Assembly: GCF_008386635.1 (NCBI RefSeq)
Contig: NZ_VUOE01000002.1
Coordinates: forward strand, 496,001 to 560,000
From: Maribacter flavus
GTDB lineage: Bacteria; Bacteroidota; Bacteroidia; Flavobacteriales; Flavobacteriaceae
DNA length: 64,000 nucleotides
Direction: 5' to 3'
Shown in pieces: positions 41,973-51,213 of the stretch. Within the stretch, counting starts at the first letter, position 1. Every line of letters starts with the position of its first letter. A program made the position numbers and the translations under genes. The notes under the pieces were generated by a model that saw only the letters and a program-made list of their open reading frames with translations, had not been told where the DNA came from and did not search any database.

Positions 41973-43314
41973 AAATCCCCGTATAATTACTTGGGGTAAT
42001 CCGTTTTAGTTCGTTCCTTATTTCTTCCGAAACATCCAAAGTATCAATGAATGATGCAATTGAAGCCTGATTGATTTTTTCATTGGTTCTGGTAAGTCCC
42101 TTAAGTGCCTCGTACGGATTGGGGTAGCCTTCCCTTCTTAAGATGGTCTGTATTGCTTCCGCTACCACCGGCCAATTATTTTCAAGGTCCTGCTCGAATT
42201 TTTCCTTGTTCAGCAATAATTTGTTCAGGCCTTTTAAGGTGGAAAGAAATGCAATGATGGTATGGGCAAAGGGCACACCTACATTCCTTAAAACTGTACT
42301 ATCGGTTAAATCGCGTTGCAAACGGGATACAGGTAACTTTGCCGATAAATGTTCAAAAAGTGCATTGGCAATGCCCAGATTTCCTTCAGAATTCTCAAAA
42401 TCGATCGGGTTTACTTTATGGGGCATTGCGGAAGAACCTACTTCCCCGGCCTTTATTTTTTGTTTGAAATAATCCATGGAGACATAGGTCCAAAAATCGC
42501 GGTCCAAATCCAAAATAATGGTATTGATACGTTTTAGGGTATCGAACAAGGCTGCCATATGGTCGTAATGTTCGATTTGCGTAGTTGGGAACGAATGATG
42601 TAGCCCTAATTTTTCCTGGACGAACTGTTGCCCAAAAGCCTTCCAATCTATTTTTGGATAGGCGACCTTATGTGCGTTGTAATTTCCGGTTGCACCCCCA
42701 AATTTGGCGGCACTGGGTATATCATTCAAGAGGTTGAACTGTTCCTTCAATCGTACGGAGAAGACTTTTATTTCCTTTCCCAAGCGTGTAGGGGAGGCTG
42801 GTTGACCGTGCGTTCTAGCCAACATGGGGACATCTGCCCATTCCTGTGATAATTCTTCCAACTTATTCAGGACATTGAGATATTCCGGTACATACACATC
42901 GTTAATGGCCTCTTTTATGGAAAGGGGAATGGCGGTATTGTTGATATCCTGCGAGGTGAGTCCGAAGTGAATGAACTCCTTATGGGCTGACAGTCCCAGT
43001 TTATCGAAGACATTCTTTATAAAGTATTCAACGGCCTTAACGTCATGATTGGTAGTTTTTTCAATCTCCTTGATCTCCATCGCATCCTTAGCATCAAAAT
43101 TTTTATAAATATCCCGTAATGCCGAATACTTTGCGGTGTCAAAATCCGATAACTGGGGCAACGGCAGCTCGCAAAGCGCGATAAAATACTCTATTTCCAC
43201 CCTCACCCTATATTTGATCAGTGCCTCTTCGGAAAAATAAGGGGCCAGATTTTCAACTTTTTTTCGGTATCTGCCATCAATAGGGGAGATGGCATTCAGC
43301 ACGTTCAGAGCCAT
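41971..43314 (-). CDS. purB: Adenylosuccinate lyase
   Basis: 447 residues. It catalyses two steps of purine synthesis: SAICAR to AICAR and adenylosuccinate to AMP, releasing fumarate. The family signature is GSSAMPHKVNPIDFENSEG; the His-containing TTNHDVKAVEYF and the substrate loop LARTHGQPASPTRLGKE are intact. It belongs to the E. coli PurB-like longer type. A TATCTTTG box lies upstream on the minus strand. Confidence 0.96.
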   Translation of the reverse strand: MALNVLNAISPIDGRYRKKVENLAPYFSEEALIKYRVRVEIEYFIALCELPLPQLSDFDTAKYSALRDIYKNFDAKDAMEIKEIEKTTNHDVKAVEYFIKNVFDKLGLSAHKEFIHFGLTSQDINNTAIPLSIKEAINDVYVPEYLNVLNKLEELSQEWADVPMLARTHGQPASPTRLGKEIKVFSVRLKEQFNLLNDIPSAAKFGGATGNYNAHKVAYPKIDWKAFGQQFVQEKLGLHHSFPTTQIEHYDHMAALFDTLKRINTIILDLDRDFWTYVSMDYFKQKIKAGEVGSSAMPHKVNPIDFENSEGNLGIANALFEHLSAKLPVSRLQRDLTDSTVLRNVGVPFAHTIIAFLSTLKGLNKLLLNKEKFEQDLENNWPVVAEAIQTILRREGYPNPYEALKGLTRTNEKINQASIASFIDTLDVSEEIRNELKRITPSNYTGI

Positions 43315-43340
43315 AGTATGTGATTCTTAAATGAAAATGG

Positions 43341-43348
43341 CAAAGATA
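43341..43348 (-). promoter_or_regulatory. purB promoter box TATCTTTG
   Basis: Exact TAnnTTTG on the minus strand, 27 bases before the purB ATG. Confidence 0.55.
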
Positions 43349-43432
43349 CCGAATAGTACAGGAGTTTAAAACTGTTCTTTAATCTAAAATTGGGCCTTTT
43401 TAGTTCCCTCATAAGTATGTCTATCTGGTAAT

Positions 43433-43993
43433 TTATGTAAGTTTCTTCAGTACCATCCGTGCCCTTGCCTGATAGGCGGCGCTTCCATTGGCATAATTTT
43501 GCTCTAAAATCGATTTCAATTCAGGATGTATCCACTCGTATTTGGAGCCCAATAAATAAAGGCTTGTCATGGAATAGGCCTTGGCCGCCACTTTATGTTC
43601 CCCAATGAGCCAATCGAAACAGGCGGTGCTGATTTTTTCAAGGTGTACTTCGGATATTTTTTGAAGGATGTAAATATCCTTCCCTGAAAAATAACGTTCC
43701 ATCAATAGCTCACAGACCTTGGCAATTGGACGTACGGCGGAATCCCGTTCCACTGTTCCGATAACTTCCGTAAATGTATCGAGATAAGGAACGATAGCGT
43801 TCAGTTTTTTATGTGCTACTACTTCCATGATCCAAGCAGCCTTGGAAGATAAAGGGTCTTTTGTTAGTTTTATGATATCCAATAAGGGTGCTATTAGTGC
43901 CGTGTCCGCCAAAACACGTTGTGCCATTTCGGTTCGTTTATCCCTGGAATGGTCCACATAGTGTAGGGACTGGTAAAGCTCCTGTTGGTTCAT
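43433..43993 (-). CDS. HEAT-like helical protein
   Basis: 186 residues from ATG 43993. All-helical, with repeated helix pairs (DPLSSKAAWIMEVVAHKK, AVRPIAKVCELLMERYF, KISTACFDWLIGEHKVAAKAYSM) resembling HEAT/armadillo repeats. I recall orthologues annotated as adenylosuccinate lyase only because they sit beside purB; there is no lyase motif. Function unknown, possibly protein-protein contact. The longer start at 44026 adds an unlikely 11-residue leader. purB follows 118 bases downstream with its own promoter. Confidence 0.68.
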   Translation of the reverse strand: MNQQELYQSLHYVDHSRDKRTEMAQRVLADTALIAPLLDIIKLTKDPLSSKAAWIMEVVAHKKLNAIVPYLDTFTEVIGTVERDSAVRPIAKVCELLMERYFSGKDIYILQKISEVHLEKISTACFDWLIGEHKVAAKAYSMTSLYLLGSKYEWIHPELKSILEQNYANGSAAYQARARMVLKKLT

Positions 43994-44120
43994 GGTTTTA
44001 AAAACAGAATAAAAGTATACATACAATCAAATTCCTCTAATGAAGTTATGGTGGCTAACTAAATACTTCCCAACAAAAAAAAGTTTAAAATTTAAAAACG
44101 GATGAACTAAATTTAAACAC

Positions 44121-44594
44121 ATGAAATTAATAAGAAAAATATTGATCGGATTATTGGTGGTTTTTATAGCCATTCAATTCTATAGACCGGAAAAAAACCT
44201 TTCTAAGGAAAACGATACCGCCATGTTCCTACGAGAAACAAACCCTCCCGAAGAGGTTAGGGACATCCTTCAAAATTCCTGTTTTGATTGTCATAGCAAT
44301 AATACAGTGTATCCGTGGTACAATAATATCGCTCCTGTTTCTTTTTGGTTGGCAGATCATATTGAGGAAGGAAAATCCGAATTGAATTTCTCCGAATGGG
44401 AAACATATTCGGACAAAAAAAAGGATCATAAATTAGAAGAACTTTACGAGGAAACGGAGCGTAGGTCCATGCCCTTAAAGGAATATACTTGGACCCATAA
44501 AGAGGCCAAACTTACGGAAGCCCAAATAGAGGCCGTTGTTAAGTGGGCAAAAGATACTAGGTCGCTCTATCAATTAGGGAATCGACCAAAGTAG
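44121..44594 (+). CDS. Membrane-anchored haem-binding domain protein
   Basis: 157 residues. An N-terminal anchor (KILIGLLVVFIAIQFYRP) is followed by CFDCHSNNTVYPWYNNIAPVS, a CxxCH c-type haem site with the extended NNTxYPWY motif of the Haem_bd family (PF14376). The mature domain is periplasmic. A redox or haem-sensing role is plausible but unproven. Its last 38 bases overlap the end of the convergent sirtuin gene. Confidence 0.85.
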   Translation: MKLIRKILIGLLVVFIAIQFYRPEKNLSKENDTAMFLRETNPPEEVRDILQNSCFDCHSNNTVYPWYNNIAPVSFWLADHIEEGKSELNFSEWETYSDKKKDHKLEELYEETERRSMPLKEYTWTHKEAKLTEAQIEAVVKWAKDTRSLYQLGNRPK

Positions 44595-45249
44595 GGACGC
44601 CTTCCACGGCTGTTTTGGGAATTACCTCAAGATGTTTCTGCCCATTTTCTTGAATGGAAGGCTTTGGGTCTATAAAATAAATGGGCGTGCCCTCGTTGAT
44701 GAAATTTATAAGGCTGGCGGCCGGATATACTTGCATGGATGTGCCTATAATTATAAGGATATCCGCTTTTTGAGTAATGTCAATAGCGGTATCCAACATG
44801 GGAACCGCCTCCCCAAACCAAACAATATGGGGTCTTAATTGATGTCCCGCTTCACATAGATCTCCCAACAGGATATCCTCCGCCCGTTCAATTATATTCC
44901 AATCATTTCCAACACTTCTTGCCTTTAACAACTCTCCATGTAAATGCAGTACCTTGGAACTTCCTGCCCTTTCATGAAGGTCGTCCACATTTTGTGTGAC
45001 TATTTTCACATTAAAATGTGCTTCCAATTTGACCAAGGATTTATGGGCTTCATTGGGTTCAACGGTCAATAACTGTCTTCTCCGCTGATTATAAAATTCC
45101 AAGACCAGTTCCGGGTTTCTCTCAAATGCTTGCGGAGTCGCCACTTCCATCACATCATGTCCTTCCCATAATCCGTCCGCATCCCTAAAAGTCTTTAATC
45201 CGCTTTCGGCACTTATTCCGGCACCCGTTAAGACAACAATGTTCTTCAT
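44557..45249 (-). CDS. cobB: NAD-dependent protein deacylase, sirtuin without zinc cysteines
   Basis: 230 residues. GAGISAESGLKTFRD binds NAD, TQNVDDLHERAG and the catalytic His104 (HLHGEL) form the active site, and Tyr53/Arg56 (YNQR) mark the class III type that prefers succinyl/malonyl-lysine. The zinc ribbon normally has four Cys between residues 105 and 140; here only Cys132 remains (KARSVGND..., LCEAGHQLRPHIVWFGE), so zinc is probably not bound. I believe this is common in Bacteroidota. Divergent from trmH. Confidence 0.9.
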   Translation of the reverse strand: MKNIVVLTGAGISAESGLKTFRDADGLWEGHDVMEVATPQAFERNPELVLEFYNQRRRQLLTVEPNEAHKSLVKLEAHFNVKIVTQNVDDLHERAGSSKVLHLHGELLKARSVGNDWNIIERAEDILLGDLCEAGHQLRPHIVWFGEAVPMLDTAIDITQKADILIIIGTSMQVYPAASLINFINEGTPIYFIDPKPSIQENGQKHLEVIPKTAVEGVPTLVDSLIDRAT

Positions 45250-45294
45250 ACCTTCAGTTTAATTCAAAAATATAGATTTTATTATCTTGGTTTT

Positions 45295-45951
45295 ATGGGA
45301 GACAAAGAACTTTTACACTATTTAGAGGGTTTTATTTCCGAAGAAAGAAAGCAGCGTTTTTTATCGATTCTTAAAAACCGAACCAGTTTTATTTCGGTGG
45401 CCATTGAGGATGTTTATCAGATGCACAATACGAGTGCCGTAATTAGGAGCTGTGAGTCCTTCGGGGTGCAAAAAGCACATTTGATAGAAGGTAGGTTTGG
45501 TAAAAGGCTTGACAAGAAAATTGCCATGGGGGCGCAACAATGGGTGGATATCCATCGATATACTTCCGTTACAGAGGCTATTTCCGTTTTAAGGGAACAG
45601 GGATATAAAATCGTTGCAACGAGTCCGCATGCGGATAGTTCCTTGTTGACCGACTTCAAACTGGAGGCACCCATCGCATTATTCTTTGGTACTGAAAAGG
45701 AAGGACTAAGCCAAGAGGTGATGGAAAAGGCCGATATGTTCTTGAAAGTCCCCATGGTTGGTTTTACCGAAAGCCTCAATATTTCGGTTTCTGCCGCAAT
45801 TATTTTGCAGGATTTAACCGCAAAACTTAGACAGAGCGATTTGCCTTGGCAATTGACCGATGCCGAAATACTGGAAAAAAGACTGGACTGGACCAAAAAA
45901 TCCATTAGAAGTATCGAGGACATTCTGAACAGATTTTACCGAACCAAGTAG
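45295..45951 (+). CDS. trmH: tRNA (guanosine-18-2'-O-)-methyltransferase TrmH-type (SpoU family)
   Basis: 218 residues. The trefoil-knot SPOUT methyltransferase motifs are complete: HNTSAVIRSCESFGV (motif 1, catalytic Arg), IALFFGTEKEGLS (motif 2) and VPMVGFTESLNISVSAAIIL (motif 3). The C-terminal helix DILNRFYR is typical of TrmH. It methylates the ribose of G18 in tRNA. The ATG is 45 bases from the divergent sirtuin gene. Substrate within the SpoU family is inferred from length and motif spacing. Confidence 0.88.
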   Translation: MGDKELLHYLEGFISEERKQRFLSILKNRTSFISVAIEDVYQMHNTSAVIRSCESFGVQKAHLIEGRFGKRLDKKIAMGAQQWVDIHRYTSVTEAISVLREQGYKIVATSPHADSSLLTDFKLEAPIALFFGTEKEGLSQEVMEKADMFLKVPMVGFTESLNISVSAAIILQDLTAKLRQSDLPWQLTDAEILEKRLDWTKKSIRSIEDILNRFYRTK

Positions 45952-45995
45952 TTTTTTGTTTAACTTGGAAGGATAACCAACTAATTGATAAACAA

Positions 45996-46523
45996 ATGAC
46001 TATAGTAGTATATATCCTGGCGGCCATAATCGTTTTAATTATTTTTCTCGCCGCAATTGCACCAAAAACCTATGATGTTTCTAGGAGTGTTGAAATAAAT
46101 GGCACCAAAGAAAAAATTTGGCCTTATTTAAAATTTTTGGAAAAACAGCGTGAATGGTCCCCTTGGGCACGGAAGGATCCTAATATGGATACCAAACTTA
46201 CCGGTACTGATGGGGAAGTAGGCGCCATAAGTTATTGGAACGGTAACAAGGATGTTGGGGAAGGGGAACAGGAAATCACCCAAATTATAGAAGGGGAAAG
46301 GGCAGAAGGGGAGCTTCGTTTTCTCAAACCCATGAAATCACAGTCCGACTGTTATCTTATTCTTGAAGAACAATCACCCGGTAAAAGTAAAGTTACCTGG
46401 GGATTTAAGGGAAAAAGTGCCTTTCCATTTAGTATTCTAATGCTGTTCATGAGTATGGACAAAATGGTAGGAAAGGACTTTGAAGAGGGACTTAGGACCT
46501 TAAAGTCAAAATTGGAACAATAA
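45996..46523 (+). CDS. SRPBCC (START/polyketide-cyclase-like) protein with membrane anchor
   Basis: 175 residues. An N-terminal helix (VVYILAAIIVLIIFLAAIAP) anchors a domain of the SRPBCC fold: YDVSRSVEINGTKEKIWPYLKFLEKQREWSPWARKDPN, and the C-terminal helix FSILMLFMSMDKMVGKDFEEGLRTL that closes the hydrophobic cavity. The ligand is unknown. It probably follows trmH in one transcript, 44 bases later. Confidence 0.82.
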   Translation: MTIVVYILAAIIVLIIFLAAIAPKTYDVSRSVEINGTKEKIWPYLKFLEKQREWSPWARKDPNMDTKLTGTDGEVGAISYWNGNKDVGEGEQEITQIIEGERAEGELRFLKPMKSQSDCYLILEEQSPGKSKVTWGFKGKSAFPFSILMLFMSMDKMVGKDFEEGLRTLKSKLEQ

Positions 46524-46579
46524 AATAAAATGGGGTATATTGCCCTATTTATTGGAACCAACAAAGGCTATAATACCCC

Positions 46580-46616
46580 GAGGCTTGCCAGCCTGAATGC
46601 TTGTCGGGCAGGCCTC
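46580..46616. repeat. Imperfect inverted repeat between convergent genes
   Basis: GAGGCTTGCC and GGCAGGCCTC pair with one mismatch across a 17-base loop that itself contains GCCTG...CAGGC. It has the look of a dispersed flavobacterial palindrome and may terminate transcription from either side. No T-run follows. Confidence 0.5.
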
Positions 46617-46669
46617 AAAATTAAAAGTTCGTTTATATAGAATGCCTAGTGGGCTTGCACCGAGGTAGC

Positions 46670-48358
46670 TTATTTGACCAATTCAAGTAGTGCTATATCA
46701 TAGTCGTTATCCAAAACAACTTTGCCATTTTCTACGGTAACCTCGGTTTGGGAATAGGTATCGAACAGTTGAGTACCGTCGCCAAAGAAGCCTTTTACCC
46801 AGATCGACTTTTTACCATCCGGTAAATCTAAAGCAATCACTACCTTGTCCTTAATTTCACCGTTCATGTAGGTCCTTCCAAAGGTATAGGGCGATTTGGA
46901 CAATCTACGGTGTCTCCCGGCACCAATCGCTAAATGGTTTCTTCTGAACGACCCCAATTTTCTCCAATGTTCAAGAATATCCTTTGTGTTTGGAAGGGAA
47001 TCCAATTCTTCCCAATTCATAAAAGAACGTAGTGTGGCATCTCCTTGCGTACTATCAATGACCAAATTTCTCGCGGTTTCGTCCCCATAATAAATTTGGG
47101 ACGCGCCCGGAGTGAGTAGTAAGACATTGGCCGCTCTTTTTGGTTCTTTTCGTTCTTTGTCGAAAGGACTTCCATCGTCGTGCGAGGTTAGATAGTTCAT
47201 CACACTTTTTCCTTTTAACTTGGTCCGCATTAGTCGGCTATATTTGGAAAATATGGAGTCATACTCCATAGAGGCATCGTTTTTCAGTTCAAAATTGATA
47301 AGGCTTGTAAAACCATTATCAAAATAATCCACTTTTTTATCGCCGAAGTCATATTCCCTGCCACCGGAAATACCGTATCCATAGACTTCCCCTACCATAT
47401 AGAAAGGCGTATCGTCCAAAACGTCTTCCGGGTGTTTTCGCTTCCACGTTTCAAAGGCATAGGATGCCTCTTTATATAACTCTGCCCAAGCATTTTCGTT
47501 CACATGTTTGACCGTATCTACCCTAAAACCATCAATACCCAGTTCATGGATATAATCCGTTAACCACTTTATGATATAGAAGCGAGGGGCCCTTGGATAT
47601 CCCGTTCTCTCAAAAAACAATTGAAGTTCGTCCAGCTCCGTACTTAATCTCCCTTCGTTCTTCCACTTGGCCAAGAGGTAATCCGGCAATTCAACGGAAG
47701 CATCGGAAAGGGTTTTTACATCGGGTAAATTTTTCACCAAGGTGCAATTCGTAGTGTTTTCATAATTGGTGAACTCACAGGTAGGTTCAGTGATGACCCA
47801 CTCCTCTGGCCAAGCCGGATCTTCTTCCGTAACGGGACCCGTGTGGTTTAGCACAACATCCATCAAAATACGAATTCCGTGGTCGTGTGCCGTTTTTACC
47901 AAATGGGCCAATTCCTGTTTCGTTCCAAAATTCGGGTCCAAGGCCGTCCAATCCTTGGCCCAATATCCATGGTATCCATAGGTGTTTCCAGTACCCTCAT
48001 CCGTATCGCCATGAATCTGCTCAACGACCGGTGTAAACCAAATGGCGTTTACACCTAGTTCGTCAAAGTATCCTTCCTCTATTTTTTCAGAAATCCCTTG
48101 AATATCACCTCCCATAAAACCTCTTAGCTTTCCGGTGGCATTATCCCGCTCAAAATTCACGTCATTATCCGGATTTGCATTGTTGAATCTATCTGTCAAT
48201 AGGAAGTAGACGTTTGCTCCCTCCCAGGCAAATGGAATATTTTTTTTGGATATACTATCTTTTGATATAGTTGTTTCTTGGGCAGTTTCTGTTTTTTTAG
48301 GCTTACAGGAGAGACTTAATACCAGCGAAAAAAACAGTATAATACTGGAATATTTCAT
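46670..48358 (-). CDS. Alpha-amylase family lipoprotein (GH13)
   Basis: 562 residues from ATG 48358 (an ATG six bases earlier is also possible). The lipoprotein signal is KYSSIILFFSLVLSLSCKPKK. GH13 motifs are all present: VVLNHT, GFRVDTVKHV (nucleophile Asp), MVGEVYG (acid Glu) and NYLTSHDD. The C-terminal beta domain ends LELVK. It hydrolyses alpha-1,4-glucans in the periplasm or on the surface. No SusC/SusD pair, regulator or other glycosidase is nearby, so it is a solitary gene, not a polysaccharide utilisation locus. Confidence 0.9.
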   Translation of the reverse strand: MKYSSIILFFSLVLSLSCKPKKTETAQETTISKDSISKKNIPFAWEGANVYFLLTDRFNNANPDNDVNFERDNATGKLRGFMGGDIQGISEKIEEGYFDELGVNAIWFTPVVEQIHGDTDEGTGNTYGYHGYWAKDWTALDPNFGTKQELAHLVKTAHDHGIRILMDVVLNHTGPVTEEDPAWPEEWVITEPTCEFTNYENTTNCTLVKNLPDVKTLSDASVELPDYLLAKWKNEGRLSTELDELQLFFERTGYPRAPRFYIIKWLTDYIHELGIDGFRVDTVKHVNENAWAELYKEASYAFETWKRKHPEDVLDDTPFYMVGEVYGYGISGGREYDFGDKKVDYFDNGFTSLINFELKNDASMEYDSIFSKYSRLMRTKLKGKSVMNYLTSHDDGSPFDKERKEPKRAANVLLLTPGASQIYYGDETARNLVIDSTQGDATLRSFMNWEELDSLPNTKDILEHWRKLGSFRRNHLAIGAGRHRRLSKSPYTFGRTYMNGEIKDKVVIALDLPDGKKSIWVKGFFGDGTQLFDTYSQTEVTVENGKVVLDNDYDIALLELVK

Positions 48359-48409
48359 GTGCATTTTGAGTTTGGTTAAAGCTATAAAATGCAGATGGAA
48401 GGCTAAAAT

Positions 48410-49180
48410 TTATTTTTTCCTATTTAGGACCTTGTATTCTTCATAGCAGCTACTAATGGCGTCTAGGATTTGAAGATCATTGGCCGTAGTGATAAAGGAT
48501 TGGGAGTAGTTACAGTTATTAAGGATGTCCTGAATATCCATTTTGTCCAGTTGTAAAAGCTCCGTCAATGTTTCCCGGTCGAACTTAGAGGCCAATAAAT
48601 CCCGTATTTTGTCATCCTCTTTCATTTGCCTGAGCTTCCGCATCTGGTTGGGTCTTTTACCAAAAAGATTTCGCAATAGATCGGCGGGATTTAAAATGGC
48701 CCCCAAAACCTTGGTGACCGCACTCGGGTTTTTGTTTCCACCTTCGTAGCCCACGGAAAGTCCAGATATACTATACTGATATGCGTTGTTTATCGGCAGG
48801 TTCTTTACATCTATTTCCAAATACCCGGTAAGTTGGTACGGCCGTACAATGACCTCTTCCAAGGCATAGGCCAGTTCCGTTAGGGCAATTTCCGTATTCC
48901 CAAACCTGAACATGTCATTGGTGACCCTGATTTTTTGGGACTTAAATCCCAAATAGGTGAAATACAAGGTATCATTGACGGCTGCGGTAATGGAAAACTC
49001 CCCCTGTTCGTTGGTAATGGTACCCACGACTTGGTTCAGGTTGACAACATGCACGCTTTCCATGGGTTCATCGGTCTGGGCATTTTTTACAATGGCCTTT
49101 ACGGTATTTGTTTCAGCGTCCTCTTGGGCAAGTCCAAATAGGCTAAAAAAACAACATACTCCTAGAAAAAAAATGCGCAT
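48410..49180 (-). CDS. CarboxypepD_reg-like exported protein
   Basis: 256 residues. A signal peptide (RIFFLGVCCFFSLFGLAQ) is followed by a beta-sandwich of the carboxypeptidase regulatory-like type (about 27-110): VKAIVKNAQTDEPMESVHVVNL, GTITNEQGEFSI and YFTYLGFKSQKIRV, as at the N-terminus of SusC-like receptors. The rest is alpha-helical with LAYALEEVIVRPYQLTGYLEID. No TonB plug or barrel follows, so this is the free-standing form, with unknown function. It follows the helicase with a terminator between. Confidence 0.78.
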   Translation of the reverse strand: MRIFFLGVCCFFSLFGLAQEDAETNTVKAIVKNAQTDEPMESVHVVNLNQVVGTITNEQGEFSITAAVNDTLYFTYLGFKSQKIRVTNDMFRFGNTEIALTELAYALEEVIVRPYQLTGYLEIDVKNLPINNAYQYSISGLSVGYEGGNKNPSAVTKVLGAILNPADLLRNLFGKRPNQMRKLRQMKEDDKIRDLLASKFDRETLTELLQLDKMDIQDILNNCNYSQSFITTANDLQILDAISSCYEEYKVLNRKK

Positions 49181-49219
49181 AAACCTGTTTCCTCAAACTT
49201 TAAAGGTACAAACAAAATA

Positions 49220-49245
49220 AAAAAATACGCCTAAGCGTATTTTTT
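49220..49245 (-). terminator. Rho-independent terminator of the DEAD-box helicase gene
   Basis: Perfect 11-bp stem AAAAAATACGC / GCGTATTTTTT with a 4-base loop. On the minus strand it ends in six T, directly after the helicase stop. Confidence 0.92.
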
Positions 49246-49258
49246 AATATACAATTAA

Positions 49259-51052
49259 CTAAAAGAAATCGCCCTTTTTCTTTCTGGTGCGTCGGTTACC
49301 GGAGTTGGGACTTTTACCCTGGCTTCGGTCCCTGCCTTTGGAACGGCCCTTGTCCTCATTTTTGGAGCCTTTTCTATGTTTTTTCTTGTCTTTGCTCCCT
49401 TTTCCGCGACGCTTTCCTCCGCCACTGCCACCGGCACCACCGGGGTTGTTGGAGATTTCAACATTCACGAAGCGTCCGTCCACCTTAAATTCATTGAAGG
49501 TAGCCAATATTTGTTCGGTGACTTCGGCATCGGTATTAAAAAAAGAGAAACTGTCCTTTACATCGACCTTATAGATATCATCTTTGCCAAGTCCGACGGT
49601 ATCCCGAAGAAAATCCTTTAACGACATCCAATCGTAACCGTCCCTTTCCCCTACGTTGATAAAATATCGGACCGAACCATTACCGCTGAAAGAAGACTGC
49701 GCCCTTCCCGATTCTTGGGAACCGGTTTGTGAAGCGTTCAAATCCTTGGTCTTGTTGTAGTAATTATAGAACCTGGTAAACTCTACGGAAACGATTTTTT
49801 TGATAAGTTCATCGCGATCTATTCCTTTGAGCACGTCATTGATGGCCGGCAAGAAGGGGTCCACTTCATTATTGATCTTTGTTTCCTTGATTTTGTTTGC
49901 CAAGTGGTACAATTGGATCTCACAGATTTCCATGCCGGTGGGAATATCCTTCTGGATAAATTCCTGTTTGATGATATTTTCGATGGATTTTATCTTCCTG
50001 AGTTCGCTACGGGTAACGATGACCATGGAAATACCCGATTTTCCGGCCCTTCCTGTCCTACCACTTCTATGTGTGTAAGTCTCTATCTCATCGGGTAGTT
50101 GGTAGTTTATTACGTGGGTGATGTCGTCCACATCGATACCCCTGGCGGCCACATCGGTAGCGACCAACATCTGGATCTGTTTTTTCCGGAAGGCGTTCAT
50201 CACCAAATCACGTTGGTTTTGGCTCAGGTCGCCGTGCAATGCACCGGCATTATAGCCGTCCTCGATCAATTTTTCCGCCACTTTTTGGGTATCTCTTTTG
50301 GTGCGGCAGAAAACTACCGAAAATATATCGGGATTGGTATCCGCCAATCTTTTCAAGGCCGGATAGCGGTCCCTGCCACTTACCAGATAATATTCGTGCT
50401 GAACGGTTGCCGCGCCCGAATTTTTGGTACCCACTGTAATCTCCTGGGGCGCGTGCATGAACTTTTTGGCGATAATCGCAACTTCTTTTGGCATGGTGGC
50501 AGAAAACAACCAAGTGGATTTGTCATCTGGCGTGTTGGAAAGAATGTCCTGGATATCCTCAAAGAAGCCCATATTGAGCATTTCATCGGCCTCGTCCAAA
50601 ACACAATAATCGATTTTTGTGATGTCCACCAGACCTCTGCTGATCATATCCTTCATTCGGCCAGGCGTTGCTACCACAATTTGGGCGCCTCTTTTAATCT
50701 GTTTCGCTTGTTCCGTAATGCTTGCACCACCATAAATGGCGACTACGCTTATATTCCTTTCATATTTGGAATAGAGTTGTAATTCATTGGTAATCTGTAG
50801 GCACAATTCCCGGGTAGGCGATAAGATCAAGCCTTGGGTTGTCCTGCTATTACTGTCTATTTTCTGAATTAGTGGAAACCCGAAAGCGGCCGTTTTGCCG
50901 GTACCTGTTTGGGCTAAAGCCACGAGGTCCGTTTCGCTTTCCAATAAAATAGGGATTGCTTTTTCCTGTACTTCGGAAGGGGACTCAAAACCCAAATCCG
51001 AGACAGCATCCAATAGGGACTTTTCAAGTCCCAATGCTTCAAACTTTGTCAT
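49259..51052 (-). CDS. DEAD-box RNA helicase with DbpA-type RNA-binding domain
   Basis: 597 residues. Helicase motifs: AQTGTGKTAAF (I), PTRELCLQI (Ia), VLDEADEML (II), SAT (III), HRSGRTGRAG (VI). A DbpA-like RNA-binding domain is at about 445-530 (SVRYFINVGERDGYDWMSLKDFL... FVNVEIS). The last 60 residues are low-complexity Gly/Lys/Arg (GGAGGSGGGKRRGKGSKDKK). The layout matches CsdA/DeaD-like cold-shock and ribosome-assembly helicases. The 161-base gap to the next gene upstream holds no ORF and may be a leader for cold regulation, which I cannot verify. Confidence 0.92.
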   Translation of the reverse strand: MTKFEALGLEKSLLDAVSDLGFESPSEVQEKAIPILLESETDLVALAQTGTGKTAAFGFPLIQKIDSNSRTTQGLILSPTRELCLQITNELQLYSKYERNISVVAIYGGASITEQAKQIKRGAQIVVATPGRMKDMISRGLVDITKIDYCVLDEADEMLNMGFFEDIQDILSNTPDDKSTWLFSATMPKEVAIIAKKFMHAPQEITVGTKNSGAATVQHEYYLVSGRDRYPALKRLADTNPDIFSVVFCRTKRDTQKVAEKLIEDGYNAGALHGDLSQNQRDLVMNAFRKKQIQMLVATDVAARGIDVDDITHVINYQLPDEIETYTHRSGRTGRAGKSGISMVIVTRSELRKIKSIENIIKQEFIQKDIPTGMEICEIQLYHLANKIKETKINNEVDPFLPAINDVLKGIDRDELIKKIVSVEFTRFYNYYNKTKDLNASQTGSQESGRAQSSFSGNGSVRYFINVGERDGYDWMSLKDFLRDTVGLGKDDIYKVDVKDSFSFFNTDAEVTEQILATFNEFKVDGRFVNVEISNNPGGAGGSGGGKRRGKGSKDKKKHRKGSKNEDKGRSKGRDRSQGKSPNSGNRRTRKKKGDFF

Positions 51053-51213
51053 AATACGTTATATACTTAATCGCAAATAAGAATGCTGCTTAGAGGGATT
51101 ATCCTATATAACCTATTTAGACTCGGCGCAACACATGCTATACTAGCGGCGTTATTTAAAGCGGCAAAGGTACTGCGAATTAATGAGATGCAATAATAAA
51201 TCTTTAGGTACGC

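Noticed and set aside
46670-48358. Polysaccharide utilisation locus around the alpha-amylase
   Set aside because: No SusC/SusD pair, regulator or other glycosidase within the window.
50099-50782. 227-codon plus-strand ORF opposite the DEAD-box helicase
   Set aside because: It lies wholly within a gene with all helicase motifs and has His/Ile-rich shadow composition; no promoter or homology is visible.
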